A stretch of DNA of 64,000 nucleotides. It comes from Brachynemurus nebulosus (taxonomy: Eukaryota > Arthropoda > Insecta > Neuroptera > Myrmeleontidae). Positions 1 to 10,775 of the stretch are shown piece after piece (the first letter of the stretch is position 1; every line of letters begins with the position of its first letter). The notes beneath the pieces are model-generated. The model worked only from the letters and a program-made list of their open reading frames with translations. It ran no database searches and was not told where the DNA came from. Position numbers and translations under genes: made by a program. Location: positions 37,844,108 through 37,908,107 of the forward strand of contig JAPWDM010000005.1 of the NCBI GenBank assembly GCA_035578155.1, given 5' to 3'.

Positions 1-1988
1 GTTTTCAGCATGATTGAAATCTTTATTCGGGAAATTCTCTTCTTCCGATTTCGGTAATACGGAATCTAAATTTCCTAGATTTTGATCGACTAAACTTAAG
101 TTTGTATCGATAACTTTCTGTATATCGGCGTTTTCGACTAATTTCGCCACTTGGAATAATAAATCTTCAGGGATCAGTTCATCGGTGTTTAAGTCAAGAT
201 CTAAATTTGCATTATCTAAAGCTGCTAGATTTTGTTCGGTGGCATCTAGTGTCGTGGAATCGACACCGGGCAACTGTTTCGATTCGACTGATTTATCGTC
301 GGTAGAAACCACCGGAACAGTAGAAGAGTCCGTCGTATCCTTACTGCTACTTTGTACTTTATCGTGGGTATTATTTAACGAATCTAATTGTGTATCCAAT
401 TTTTGTTCTGTAGACGGTGTCCTAGTTAATTTCTGATCTGGTTTACTAGTTGACGTTTCAGAGGTGTCACTTTTACCGCCAACACTCACTCGTCGAATGA
501 CATCTGGTGTTGAAAATAGCGCGATGCCATCGTCAAATAAACCCACTGGTTTGGGAGTTTTCTTTTTCGCTTGTTTTTTATTTTGATCTTGAGCCTGTTT
601 TTCTGGTGTTTGTGGGATTTCTTGCTGGGGAGTGGGTGGGGTAGGTTCTTCTTTTTCTGGAGTGGGAGCTGTTGCTTTTGTTCGAATTTTTCCAGCTTTA
701 GCTCTACTGTAAGTTTTTGGTGACTCCCTGTTGGATGTATTTAATTTTTTCGCTTTTGTATTTGAACGATTTGAGGATTTTGTGCCGGATTTATCTCTTC
801 GCGTCCTAGCAGTTGATCTTCCCCGTTGACTTCCAAAGGTCTTGTATTTTGGTTTGGATACTTTCTGTCTACCAACATCGAAATCAGAATCGTCGGAGTC
901 ATCGTCCATTTCAAAATCTGAATCGGAACTAATATCACTTAAATCTTCGTCGAGAGGTTTCGAAGTATTTGTAGTGGGCGGTGTTTCTACTGGTGGGTTG
1001 TCGATTTCTTTTGGTGCTGGTGGTTCTTTTTTGACAACCGCCGCTTCTCGTACTGCTAACGTCGGTTTAACCTGTTGCGTTGGACTCAGGGCGGCAGAAC
1101 GAACTCCCGTTGGTGGTTTCGTTACTGTAACAATTTTAACTGCCTTCTTAGGTAACGATGTGATATTCTGAAAGTTTTTATTGATTGTTTGTATTAATGC
1201 TGCAGCTGTGGGTAACGTTTTCGACGCCTGTGTGGTCGCGATACGACTCACATCCGTGTCCACTTTATTCACTTTCACTACACTTGGTTGAACACTTTGT
1301 GGTGTAATTAAAGTGGGCTGAGGTGGTGGTTGGGGCGGTGATGGTTTCACAGGTTCAGTGTCCGCCTCCAAGACAGCCATCAGGTCTTCCGTGCTCTTAT
1401 TCAGTGTCTGTGATTGAACTAGTGAACCAGAAGTATGTTCTATGTCGTCCTCATCTCGCTGTGGTGGTAATTTCTGTGACGGTGAAGTAAGAGGTGTGTA
1501 ACAATGATCCATATGAACATTGCGACACATTCTTGTTATTTCGTCTACTTCGTCCACATCTACTTTGAGCTCCTCTAAAAATATTAAATAAATTATAAAT
1601 AACTATTTGAGAGGATTTAATAAATAAATATATTACCCATTATACTGCGCTGAACTTGTGGTTTCTCTACTGAAACTGGAGCTGTAATTGGATTTGAATC
1701 GAAGAATGTTTCCAGTGTCGCGTCCACCGTATTATTAACAGGATCCGATCCTGACATCCTAACTATACTAACTTCTGTAGAATTCCCTCCTTTATCTACA
1801 ATTTTTTTAATAAAATTTTGGTTTTGAACAGTTATTAAAAAATAATTCACTTAACCTGAACACTTACACAGTAAACTATTTAATGTTTCGGGATCTACAT
1901 TTAAAGTACCGTCTTCTCCAACAACTATAACCAGAGCATTGTCACCCGGTTTTGTTGGAGTACAATCTCTAACGATTGTATTTGACAT
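1..1988 (-). CDS. Partial low-complexity, probably nuclear protein (N-terminal ~618 residues)
   Basis: Three coding exons on the minus strand: 1868-1988, 1637-1795 and 1574 running off the window at 1. All splice sites are GT/AG and both junctions are phase 1. The start is the first ATG (MSNTIVRDCTPTKPGDNALV). A short hydrophobic/acidic N-terminus is followed by about 500 residues rich in Pro, Ser, Thr, Lys and Asp. This part includes a Ser/Asp-rich acidic stretch directly before a Lys/Arg-rich basic stretch (around 750-950 on the plus strand), Pro-Gln and Pro-Glu runs, and a GLFDDGIALFSTPDVIRRV motif. There is no signal peptide or membrane segment. The composition suggests a chromatin or transcription factor. 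A PHF3/DIDO-type protein, whose folded domains would lie beyond the window edge, is only a guess. Exon 1 has two in-frame donors 12 nt apart (see findings). I do not recognise the family with confidence. Confidence 0.8.
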
Positions 1989-2788
1989 GTTAAACAGTTT
2001 GTCAGTTTGATGATCATTTAAAAACTTAATTAATCTTAAAAAGAATTACTCCTTTTAAAAAAGAATATTATTTTAGTGTTTATTGTGGTATCAACATAAT
2101 TTTTGTTTAGTATAAATCGAAAGTACTAAAACACGTTCCAGTACAAAAACACATCATATATCATGTTTAAACAAAAAAGAATGACACAAAAATATTTAAA
2201 TTTATAAAATGTTTTAAATTTTATTCAATTAAACTTCATAATTAATAAAAATAATCACAATACACAACGCGCACCACTTTTAATTTTTTTTAGCTATGAC
2301 ACATAAATAACACTTAAATAATAAATTATGTTCATTACGTTTTGCCTGTAAAATGTTTTATTTATATTTATTGATATAATAAGGGATTAACAACATTTAT
2401 TATAAAATCGTCATTTGCCTCTTATTTAACATAAGTAGCGTCCATTTTGCATCAAACGCACAAAAAGATTTACAACTCTTGGATTAATTTCGATAAAAAA
2501 TGTTTTGAGTAACTATTTTGAATTTTTCATTAAATTTTTACTAAAATTGATTACTAGTTATCAGCAAAAGATATTTATTATAAAATAAAATACTATTTTT
2601 TGATATTTTTCATCTTAAACTCTTAATTTTTCAATTCTTTATTCCTGGAATTACATCGAATTGATTTATATCTAATTTGGTTACAAAAATTTAAGGTGCC
2701 ATTTTCTTGAACCTCTTGAACAAACTGTCAAAGTAAAAGAATACCATAAGAATATAGGTTTTGAATTATTAAAAAAAATTTTTTAATC
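1989..2788. promoter_or_regulatory. Head-to-head intergenic region, likely bidirectional promoter
   Basis: Exactly 800 bp separate the start codons of the minus-strand gene ending at 1988 and the plus-strand Asterix gene starting at 2789. The stretch is AT-rich, with no other ORF. Because the genes diverge, it must hold both 5' UTRs and both promoters. I see no diagnostic TATA or initiator elements that stand out from the AT-rich background. Confidence 0.5.
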
Positions 2789-3416
2789 ATGTCTTCAGCA
2801 TTAGGTCATTCAGATCCTCGACGACCCGATAAACAGCACAGGTAAAACGCAAGCTTTAGTCTATTCAGTAAGGAATTTCTCCATTTAACTCCAATTTTTA
2901 GGGCTTCGAAGTAAGCATTACTTACTTCGAATCCCTATTAGTTTCCTTTTGTGGCTTGACATTTTGGAGAGGTGGTATTTTTTTTTTTTTTATTAAAATA
3001 TTGATTCTATTATAAAGGTTCAGAGAAAAACCAAAAGACATTTTTACTAAAACTGGGATTGAAATGTTTAATAAAGGCACTTTAAATCAACAAATTCAGC
3101 AAACTTAATACTAATTTTCAGATATAAACCACCGTCTAGTGGAAATAATGCCACGGCAGGTGCCAGTGAGGACCTTACGCCCGATTATATGAATATCCTA
3201 GGAATGATATTTAGTATGTGCGGTCTTATGTTACGTCTGAAATGGTGTGCTTGGGTTGCATTGTATTGTTCGTGTATTAGTTTTGCAAATTCTCGTATAT
3301 CGGACGATACGAAACAAATCCTTAGTTCATTTATGTTATCTGTGAGTGCAGTTGTTATGTCGTATTTACAAAATCCTGCACCGATGCCTCCACCATGGGC
3401 CAGTGCAATGCAATAA
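2789..3416 (+). CDS. Asterix: Asterix, PAT-complex subunit (WDR83OS/C19orf56 family)
   Basis: Two exons, 2789-2841 and 3122-3416, joined through a canonical intron (CAG|GTAAAA ... TTTTCAG|A) in phase 2, give 115 residues; human WDR83OS is 106. After a short variable N-terminus ([15 protein letters not shown]) come the family hallmarks [20 protein letters not shown], then [20 protein letters not shown] and [20 protein letters not shown]. The last two blocks carry hydrophobic membrane segments. In vertebrates Asterix pairs with CCDC47 in the ER PAT complex, which binds translocon clients with exposed polar transmembrane helices. That role is family knowledge, not visible here. The gene diverges from the low-complexity gene at 1988 and converges on FLVCR. 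An AATAAA lies 162 bp past the stop codon. Confidence 0.96.
2900..2936. repeat. Short hairpin in Asterix intron
   Basis: The 16-nt arms AGGGCTTCGAAGTAAG and CTTACTTCGAATCCCT surround a 5-nt loop with a single mismatch. It lies 58 bp inside the only Asterix intron. It may be a minimal foldback relic; no function can be inferred. Confidence 0.6.
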
Positions 3417-3577
3417 GCGTATAGTTTTTGTCTGAAAAAAATTTTTAAATGTTGTTTGGATTGGGACAAGGACTTAAAACAGAGATACAATTTTTAACAT
3501 GAATTTTATTTAAAATAATTTGTAAATACAATATATTGTATAAGTTATTGTCATATTTATGTCAACTTGTTAACAAA

Positions 3578-3583
3578 AATAAA
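3578..3583 (+). terminator. Polyadenylation signal AATAAA for Asterix
   Basis: This is a plausible AATAAA downstream of the Asterix stop codon at 3416, in AT-rich sequence. It is probably the 3'-end signal of the gene, but such hexamers are common in this base composition. Confidence 0.45.
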
Positions 3584-3912
3584 TTTCTCCAAAAAATTAT
3601 AAAATATTGTATCTTTTTATTGTATAGCAATACTGTAACGGACTAACCTTTTGCCTTATTGTCAAATTTTACGTACCTAAAATAAATATTTGAGTTGTCA
3701 TCGGTGGCTTAAGTAAATAGGTAGGTAATTAGAAACGTAGAAATATAACTTAATTATTGATATGTGATTATTGATATATTATTACTTAATCCTAACTTTT
3801 TGTTACTAAACTTTATTAAATAACTTCTATTAAATAAATCGTATTTCTGCAGCAACAGGGCTACATTTTTTATGTAACTTACCAACAAGGATTTTAAAAA
3901 ATGTCAGACTAA

Positions 3913-5796
3913 AGGTTTGTTCCAGCATGCTGTATTTGACAGTCCGTGGATTGTTTGCACATGCGTAATCTACTTCTTGCATTCCAGCAAAGAAAAATTA
4001 AACAATTTGTACATATTGTACAATGTTCCAACAATACATCCGACAAGTTACAAACTTGTTATTGACTGTCTAAATTGTCCAAGGATTTTTGAATGGATTT
4101 TTTGTACATTATATTGTTTGTTTCTTTTATTGGTTGCTATCTCTTTCTTTTGACGATTTAAAAATAACGAGTAATAAGTTAATTGTTTAATAACGTACAG
4201 AATTTGAAAATTTTAAATTAGATAGACAAATTTTATAATTATTTATAGATATATAAAAAAAGGAGGAAAAAAATAATTTAATTTTTATTTTCCAGATATA
4301 TTAAAATTTCAAGTTAACAGAATTTCAAGTTACATCTATAAATTTCATTTTAACATTTCTTATTACTGAAATGAAGTTAACTGAATAAAATTGAAATATA
4401 ATTTTATTTAATATTAATAGATTTCAGCGTTACTTTATGATATTCCATATTTATTTATATTTGTTTTATTTATTTAATTTTAGTGGCAATATATGAGAGA
4501 TACTAGGAAACACTTAATTCTGATTTTCATACTTATCTACCTCTGTTGAGACGGGAAACTAAAAAATTCGATTATTATTTCAAGATAACAAAAAAATTCG
4601 AACGGAAAGTTATATTTACGACACTGTGGAAGAAGGCAGTATCCATTAAATGTCAACAATTGTTTTTAAATGTTCCAGCATTCTGTACATGACAGACATG
4701 TTTGTGACTTGTTCATAGTCGAGCATGCGCATAAATAAATCATGAACATGTTTTGTACTTGTCGAAAAATAGATGCTGGAACACACCTTAAATATTAGGT
4801 GTGTTCCAGCATCTATTTTTCGACAAGTACAAAACAATAAACATGTTCATGATTTATTTATGCGCATGCTCGACTATGAACAAGTCACAAACATGTCTGT
4901 AATGTACAGAGTGCTGGAACATTTAAACATAATTGTTGATATTTAACGGATACTGTCTTCTTCCACAGTGTTGTAAATATAACTTTCGGTTCGAATTTTT
5001 TTGTTCTCTTGAAATAATAATCGAATTATTTCGTTCCCCGTCTCAACAGAGGTAGATAAGTGAAAATCAGAATTAAGTGTTTCCTAGTATCACTCATATC
5101 ATATTACCACTAAAATTAAATAAATAAAACAAATATGGAATATCATAAAGTAACGCTGAAATCTATTAATATTAAAATTATATTTCAGTTTAATTCATTT
5201 CACTTCATTTCAGTAATAAGAAATGTTAAAATGAAATTTATAGATGTAATTTGAAATTTTAATATATCTAGAAAACAAAACTAAAATTTTCTTCCTTCTT
5301 TTTTAAATGTCTTTAACCCTTTTAGCGGCTCATGTAAAACTAACCAAATAAAATGATCTTTGAAAATACTTAATTTAATTGCATAATTATATGGTGTACT
5401 CATTCGATAATTTTTGCTTTAGTAATGCTTTTACGATAGCAGATGACAGCATCTTACAGTTACCAACACGGTGCGAGTTTAGGTCGGGAGAGTCATTCAA
5501 GTTGTATAATTCATATGACGAGCTGTGCTCGGTATAGCCGCTAAAGGGGATAAATAATTATATTTGTCTATAGTTTAAAATATTCAAATTCTGTATGTTA
5601 AACAATTAACTTATAATTCGTTGTTTTTAAACCGTCAAAGAAAGAGATAGCAATCAATAAAAGAAACAAACAATATAATGGAATATTGTACAATATGTAC
5701 AAATTGTTTAATTTTTCTTTGCTGGAACACAATAACTACATTACGCATGTACAAACAATCCACGGACTGTCAAATATGGCATGCTGGAACAAACCT
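3913..5796. mobile_element. Giant foldback (palindromic) element, superfamily unassigned
   Basis: The sequence reads AGGTTTGTTCCAGCATGC at the left edge and its complement GCATGCTGGAACAAACCT at the right edge. Arms of about 880 and 770 bp are complementary through to a centre near 4792 (ACACCT-TAAATATT-AGGTGT). The motif TGTTCCAGCAT recurs inside the left arm at about 3919, 4673 and 4804, so the arms are internally repeated. The right arm carries a 233-bp insertion (separate entry). It also lacks roughly 100 bp present in the left arm at about 4020-4110. No coding capacity is visible and no target duplication is clear. It lies between the convergent 3' ends of Asterix and FLVCR. Confidence 0.85.
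5317..5549. mobile_element. piggyBac-like MITE nested in the foldback element
   Basis: The 14-bp terminal inverted repeats CCCTTTTAGCGGCT and AGCCGCTAAAGGGG flank 233 bp, with TTAA at the left and ATAA at the right. The opposite arm of the surrounding palindrome lacks this segment and serves as an empty-site comparison. TTAA targeting plus a CCCTTT terminus fits non-autonomous piggyBac-like elements. No ORF is present. Confidence 0.7.
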
Positions 5797-6133
5797 ATTA
5801 TTTTAATAACGATTTTCACCACCGATGACTGAAATTCAGGAAATATGAATCTTAATATTCAGTAATGTCTTTTTTGTATTGTCTACTTTTGGCACATATA
5901 GTATTTGGAATGTACTTTCTTTTTCTTTCTCATAAAATATCTAAAACTTAACAATAAATAGTACTTTTGTCTCAATAACATTGAATAACATTAACAATTT
6001 TGATCACAAACAGATCTCACTATAATTGAACATTAACAAACGCGTATTTTTAACAGAGAGTCAATAAATAGAATTATATCTACTATCTGCATCTAAATTA
6101 AATCAAGACTGGACAAATTATAGTTTTCTAATT

Positions 6134-6699
6134 TAGGGTGTCCATGAGTCCTGGTTTTACCGGATTTGTTTCGAAAAATTCTCTCGGAAAATTATTTTTC
6201 CCGAATTTTTATTAAATTTTTTATTATCGTTATTTTATATAATTTTTTATTTCAGTCGTACGTTAAAATCGGTATTTTTTTCGGAGGGAAGACTTCTATG
6301 AGGGTAAAACTGAATTTTCGGGACTGGTGATAACCTAGGTATGTTATATTTTTGAAAAAAAAGTCGAAATTAATATTTCGATTATCTCCGTAAATGATTA
6401 ACTGCAGCTTTTATTAGTAACTTTTTAAGGAAGAATCAATATTACAATAATAAATAACCTTAGGGAAGGCGGAAAACCAAAGGATGAATATGTAAAACTT
6501 GGAAGCCATAAGCCAAATAATAATATATGTATAAAAATAACAATACGGTTTGTCTGTTTTTTTAGGCAAATAAATCTAGCCAAATGATGTATGTATAATA
6601 TGGTTAATTTTTTGTAAAAACAATCTTTGAAAGGGAAAAAAGCTTAAATTTTTTCTCGGTTGTCCCGGTTTGGCTTTATGAAAATATGGACGCGCTACA
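6134..6699. mobile_element. Probable hAT-type non-autonomous element
   Basis: The left end TAGGGTGTCCATGAG and right end TATGGACGCGCTACA are imperfect inverted repeats. They are flanked by TTCTAATT and TTCTAATC (7 of 8 matching), as expected for an 8-bp hAT target duplication. The interior is AT-rich without a usable ORF. Confidence 0.5.
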
Positions 6700-7015
6700 T
6701 TCTAATCTCTTTAGAAATTAGTCAAAATTATAATTAATATAGACGATGTAGATTAATTTTATCGGATATCACAGCAAAGATTATATAACAATTTTATAAA
6801 ATTCGACCATTCTTGATTTAAATAGGGCACGAACATACATTGAGTTCTAGAAAGACTAGATGATCAAACTTTAAAAAACAATTATTAATAAATAATCAGA
6901 TATTTTCTACAGTTACAATACTATTTGAGTTGAGAAAAGAGAATAACGTCGAATAATAACATTTAAAAACAATATTGTCACATGTTATTGTCAAATTGTT
7001 CCAATTTAAACAAAT

Positions 7016-8103
7016 TTACTCTTTAAGAGCAGCTTGTCGTTTCAAGTTTGGCCGAATTAGACAAGTCAGTATCATTCCAATCAATAGTGAAACACACATT
7101 GCAAGATTTGCCCATCGATCATTTGTTGCTGTGATTAATGATCGATATGCTGATGTCAGTGCAATTCCAAAGATCTGGAAATAAATAAATCAAGTGGCTC
7201 GCGTTAGGTTTTTCGTTGGATCTCATTAAAGATTATGCTTATGTAGAACCAGTTTTTACCTGTACGACAGCATTTAGAATTCCAGCCGATGTTCCCTCTG
7301 ATATCGGGAATGTTAATTCAGCAGCCATTTCGAAACCCACCGGCAAATAGCCAGTCATAAAAAATCTAATTCAAAATGGCGAGATTATTAAAATAAAGGA
7401 TAGCGAAATTATTATTATGTAACTTACCCTAACAAAATTGATGTGAAATAAATTAAGACCAAACCCTTGTTAAGGGTAAATGTATACAGGATCATACATA
7501 GTAACGAAATCACATAGAATCCTAGGGTCGTTTCCCTGAAAAACCCAAAAATTTTAGATATTTTTGATCTAACGTTACTGTAAATACACTCACTTAAATT
7601 TATGGGTTTTGTCCAGAATTAATCCACCAAATAATGATCCAAACATGCCCGCTACAACCATTAACAGACCAATACGCCCAGCATCAACTTCCGCGCCCTA
7701 TTCAAATAGGGAAGCATTTTTTTAATTGGAATTATATACGTTTTGATAATTTTAACCATTAAACAAACCATATGGAAAAATTTTTGTCTCAAAACACCTG
7801 TACCAGTGAATATATACATATCACAGCATTTTGAGCTGCCATATTGCAGGACGAGTTAACTCGTCTTAATCATTTAAAAAGTTAAAATTTATTAACTTAC
7901 AGGATGATGAAACAAGATTATTTCATTTAATAACGTAGAGATGGCATAAAATACGCCCACATTCATTCCATACGAAATAAGGAGTTTAATATAATCAAGA
8001 TCTTTCATTAATTCTTTAATCGTGTTCCGAAACGGCTCTTGTGGTTTTTCTAGCTGTTGTGCTTGAGCCAGAGATACTGGTTCTGGCGGAGCAGCACTGA
8101 AAA
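7016..8103 (-). CDS. FLVCR: FLVCR-type MFS transporter, C-terminal half (exons 4-8)
   Basis: Five minus-strand exons near 7900-8103, 7594-7697, 7428-7535, 7260-7365 and 7016-7174 encode the second half of an FLVCR-family heme/choline transporter. Recognisable blocks are [46 protein letters not shown] and [16 protein letters not shown], followed by [20 protein letters not shown] and a final membrane helix ending at [10 protein letters not shown]. All introns are GT/AG and the block order matches vertebrate FLVCR1/2. The first exon here is entered in phase 1, which matches the phase of the donor at 19956 from the N-terminal half, about 11.85 kb upstream on the same strand. The stop codon is TAA at 7016-7018. 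Exon 4 borders may be off by a base. Family members act at the plasma or mitochondrial membrane; substrate choice cannot be read here. Confidence 0.92.
7741..7895. repeat. Dispersed repeat family R1, internally deleted copy
   Basis: This copy shares its left part (AAATTTTTGTCTCAAAA) and right part (CAGTGAATATATACATATCA through the 16-bp palindrome GACGAGTTAACTCGTC) with the copy at 8320-8690. The middle ~230 bp is missing. It sits in the intron between FLVCR exons 4 and 5. Confidence 0.7.
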
Positions 8104-8319
8104 CTAAAAAAAATCATCTTAACTTCGTTGTTTAGAGGATAATAAATTAACTCCTAGACTATTGTACAATTGTTATACCCTGTACGCCAAGACGGAATAT
8201 ACACGTCATAATGCTGACGTTCATCAGAAAATTTTATCAGCATAACGTTACGTAACGGAGCTTACAGTTACAACCCAGAGGATTCTGATTCAAAAAATTA
8301 ACATTCATTAGATATTAAC

Positions 8320-8690
8320 CATATTAACGCTTTTATTTTAATCATAGAGAAAATTTTTTTGTCTCAAAATGCCGGACCTTTTACTGCTAGCCTGCTAGTG
8401 ATAAGTACAATAGATAACGTTACAAAAAAAGAAAAAGAAAAAAAGTCAAAGATCCCAACATCAAAAAGTGAACCTTAGGAATTTGCAAAATATGAATTTA
8501 CTAAACTATGTTGATAAAATCGAACATTATGTACTTAGAATTATACCGTATTTCGAAAAATCTGTCACAGATGGCGGCATCATTATCAGTGAATATATAC
8601 ATATCACAGCATTTTGAGCCGCCATATTTCAGGACGAGTTAACTCGTCTTAATCATTTAAAGAGTTAAAACAATTTCTAACATACTGACT
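8320..8690. repeat. Dispersed repeat family R1, fullest copy
   Basis: This copy runs from about TTTTATTTTAATCATAGAG through TACTGCTAG, TCTGTCACAGATGGCGGCA and CAGTGAAT to GACGAGTTAACTCGTC and TTAATCATTTAAAGAGTT. It is the longest copy in the window and serves as the reference for the others at 7741, 9845 and 10690. No terminal inverted repeat or ORF was found, so its class is unknown. Confidence 0.7.
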
Positions 8691-9844
8691 GATTGTTTTT
8701 ATTCCATAATCTTTGAATGTGGCTGTACTTCAGAAGCTAAGTATTTATACCGTGGAAAACCAGAGGAAATCATGAAAAAATATTTAACGTGCATTAATCT
8801 TTTGAATCAAAGCCCTCTGGTTTGTAACGCTCCGTTAGCTAACGTTACCGACTTTCGGTCGATAATGAACGTGTTAGTCGAATTAGTGATGGGATTTGAA
8901 AGACACGAAAGAATGGCGGGAAAACTACTCGTTTATGCAAACGCAATAAAACAATTCATTGTAATACAAAAATTGATTTATTTTATTTAAATCTTATACA
9001 TCATATTTTTAAACAGAGGGCATAAACTTAAAAAAATATATATTAAGAATATCGATTATTTGAAAACTGAATAAAAATAAGAATTATTTTAATTAAGACA
9101 ATATGGCTCCATACATTAAATAAACGTCAATTATAATACTGTTCTTAATGCTTCGTTGTCGACATTTATTGAAAAAACGAAAACTGATTTTCTATTGTTT
9201 GTAATTGTGCATGAACGTATAAAAAGAAAATTCAAATTACCACAAAATTGGTTGAGTTTTTAGGTAGCTTTATTTTATAAAATGTCCCCTAATCAACAAA
9301 AAAAATCTAATTTAAAATTATATACATTTATATAATCTAAAATAAAATAATATAATATGTAAAATTAAAGTAACATATAAAAATATTTTTTTACTAAAAA
9401 AAATTCAATAAAAGTTATGGCATTAATCAAAGTTACAGTATTTCTCAAATAATGAAGTACATTCAAATTAATTTTGAGAAACACTGGTTAAAGAATTTCC
9501 TTCTATTTACAAAAGTATTTTTGAAATATATATATACAGGGTGGAATCAGATCTATCGAACAGAGGACAAATACAATGGGAATTTTTTCTTAAGATCTGT
9601 GTGGTCTCTGATTTATTTTGATCAATAATATTTGGTTTTTAAATCGTGTTATGACGAATAGATAACATTCTGATAGCGGTCAATTAAATTTTTAATTAAT
9701 CACCATTTTATTTTTAGCTACAAATTATTTGATGTTTGATACTTTTGAATTTAATTTAGCAAATAATAAAATACTTTATAATTATAGAAGGTAGTAAGTT
9801 TTAAAAATGGAATATGCTTAATCTGAAACTATCAGAGAACATAC

Positions 9845-10101
9845 TGATCTTGAACCCTTTTATTTCAACCACAGAGAAAATTTTTTGTCTCAAAATTTTG
9901 GATCTTTTACTGCTAATGACAAGTACAATAAATATAGATAAGTTTACAAAAAAAAAAAAAAAAATAAAATCAGAGATCCCAACGACAAAAAAATGACGCC
10001 CTAGGAATTTGCAAAATACAAATTATACTAAACTATGTTGGTAAAATTGAACATTAGTTAGAATTATACTGTATTTCGCAAAATCTGTCACAGATGACGG
10101 T
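9845..10101. repeat. Dispersed repeat family R1, 5' part of an interrupted copy
   Basis: This segment matches the 8320 copy from GAGAAAATTTTTTGTCTCAA to TCTGTCACAGATGACGGTA, with a poly-A expansion in the middle. Similarity stops near 10101 and resumes at 10690 after about 270 bp of other sequence and a hAT MITE. Confidence 0.7.
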
Positions 10102-10379
10102 ATACCTTGTCCAACAATTTTTGGGATGACTTCGAGAGGGTGTTATTAGTGACCATAAACTTTCAAAAAGTTAAATTATTTTATTGCTTACAACAAATAC
10201 CACCCTAGTATGTTCAGTCCAATTGTATTTAAATTTATTACCTGTTTTACAAGCGACGGTTTCTTTTTGCATTTATATAGGTAAGTAGAAAGCATGCTGC
10301 GAACAATACTGCTGATTACTGCCGTACTTGAAAAGTCATCTCATTTAAATATTGCCAAACCATACCTACATCAGTGAAT

Positions 10380-10689
10380 TAGAGTCTCTATAATAAATAG
10401 AGTCGTGACATGTCATCCATTTTCTATCCAAAATCGAGCGGGAAGCTTCAAAATTAATTATCATATATTTGAGTAAATATTTTTGAGTACATAATTATTG
10501 CTAACAAGTTATGAATTAATGAACAAGTAAAAAGTTTTAATTAAATTATTCTTTATAGGTTAAACTAAATGATTTTTGTTAATATTTAATTTATTTCCAA
10601 TGTATTTTATGCAAACTTTGGACAGAAAATGCCGGAACCAAACAGTGTTCATCAAACATGTCACGACTCTATTTATTATAGGGACTCTA
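10380..10689. mobile_element. hAT-type MITE with exact 8-bp target duplication
   Basis: Terminal inverted repeats of about 32 bp start TAGAGTCTCTATAATAAATA. At the other end they read GACTCTATTTATTATAGGGA followed by CTCTA, with one mismatch. Both sides carry CAGTGAAT (10372-10379 and 10690-10697). The repeat copy at 8320-8690 has a single CAGTGAAT at the matching point, which confirms the empty site. TAG ends and an 8-bp duplication identify the hAT superfamily. Confidence 0.88.
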
Positions 10690-10775
10690 CAGTGAATATA
10701 GATACATATCAAAGCAATTTGAGTCGCCATATTGCAGGACGAGTTAACTCGTCTTAATTATCAGAAGGTTAAAAA
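10690..10775. repeat. Dispersed repeat family R1, 3' part of the interrupted copy
   Basis: CAGTGAATATAGATACATAT leads to GACGAGTTAACTCGTC and TTAATTATCAGAAGGTT. This is the right end of the R1 copy broken by the hAT MITE at 10380-10689. Confidence 0.7.

Noticed and set aside
3917..4153. ORFs in the giant foldback arms (3917-4153 and 4646-4837)
   Set aside because: Both lie in complementary arms of the palindrome; frames are not kept between the arms and have no protein family features.
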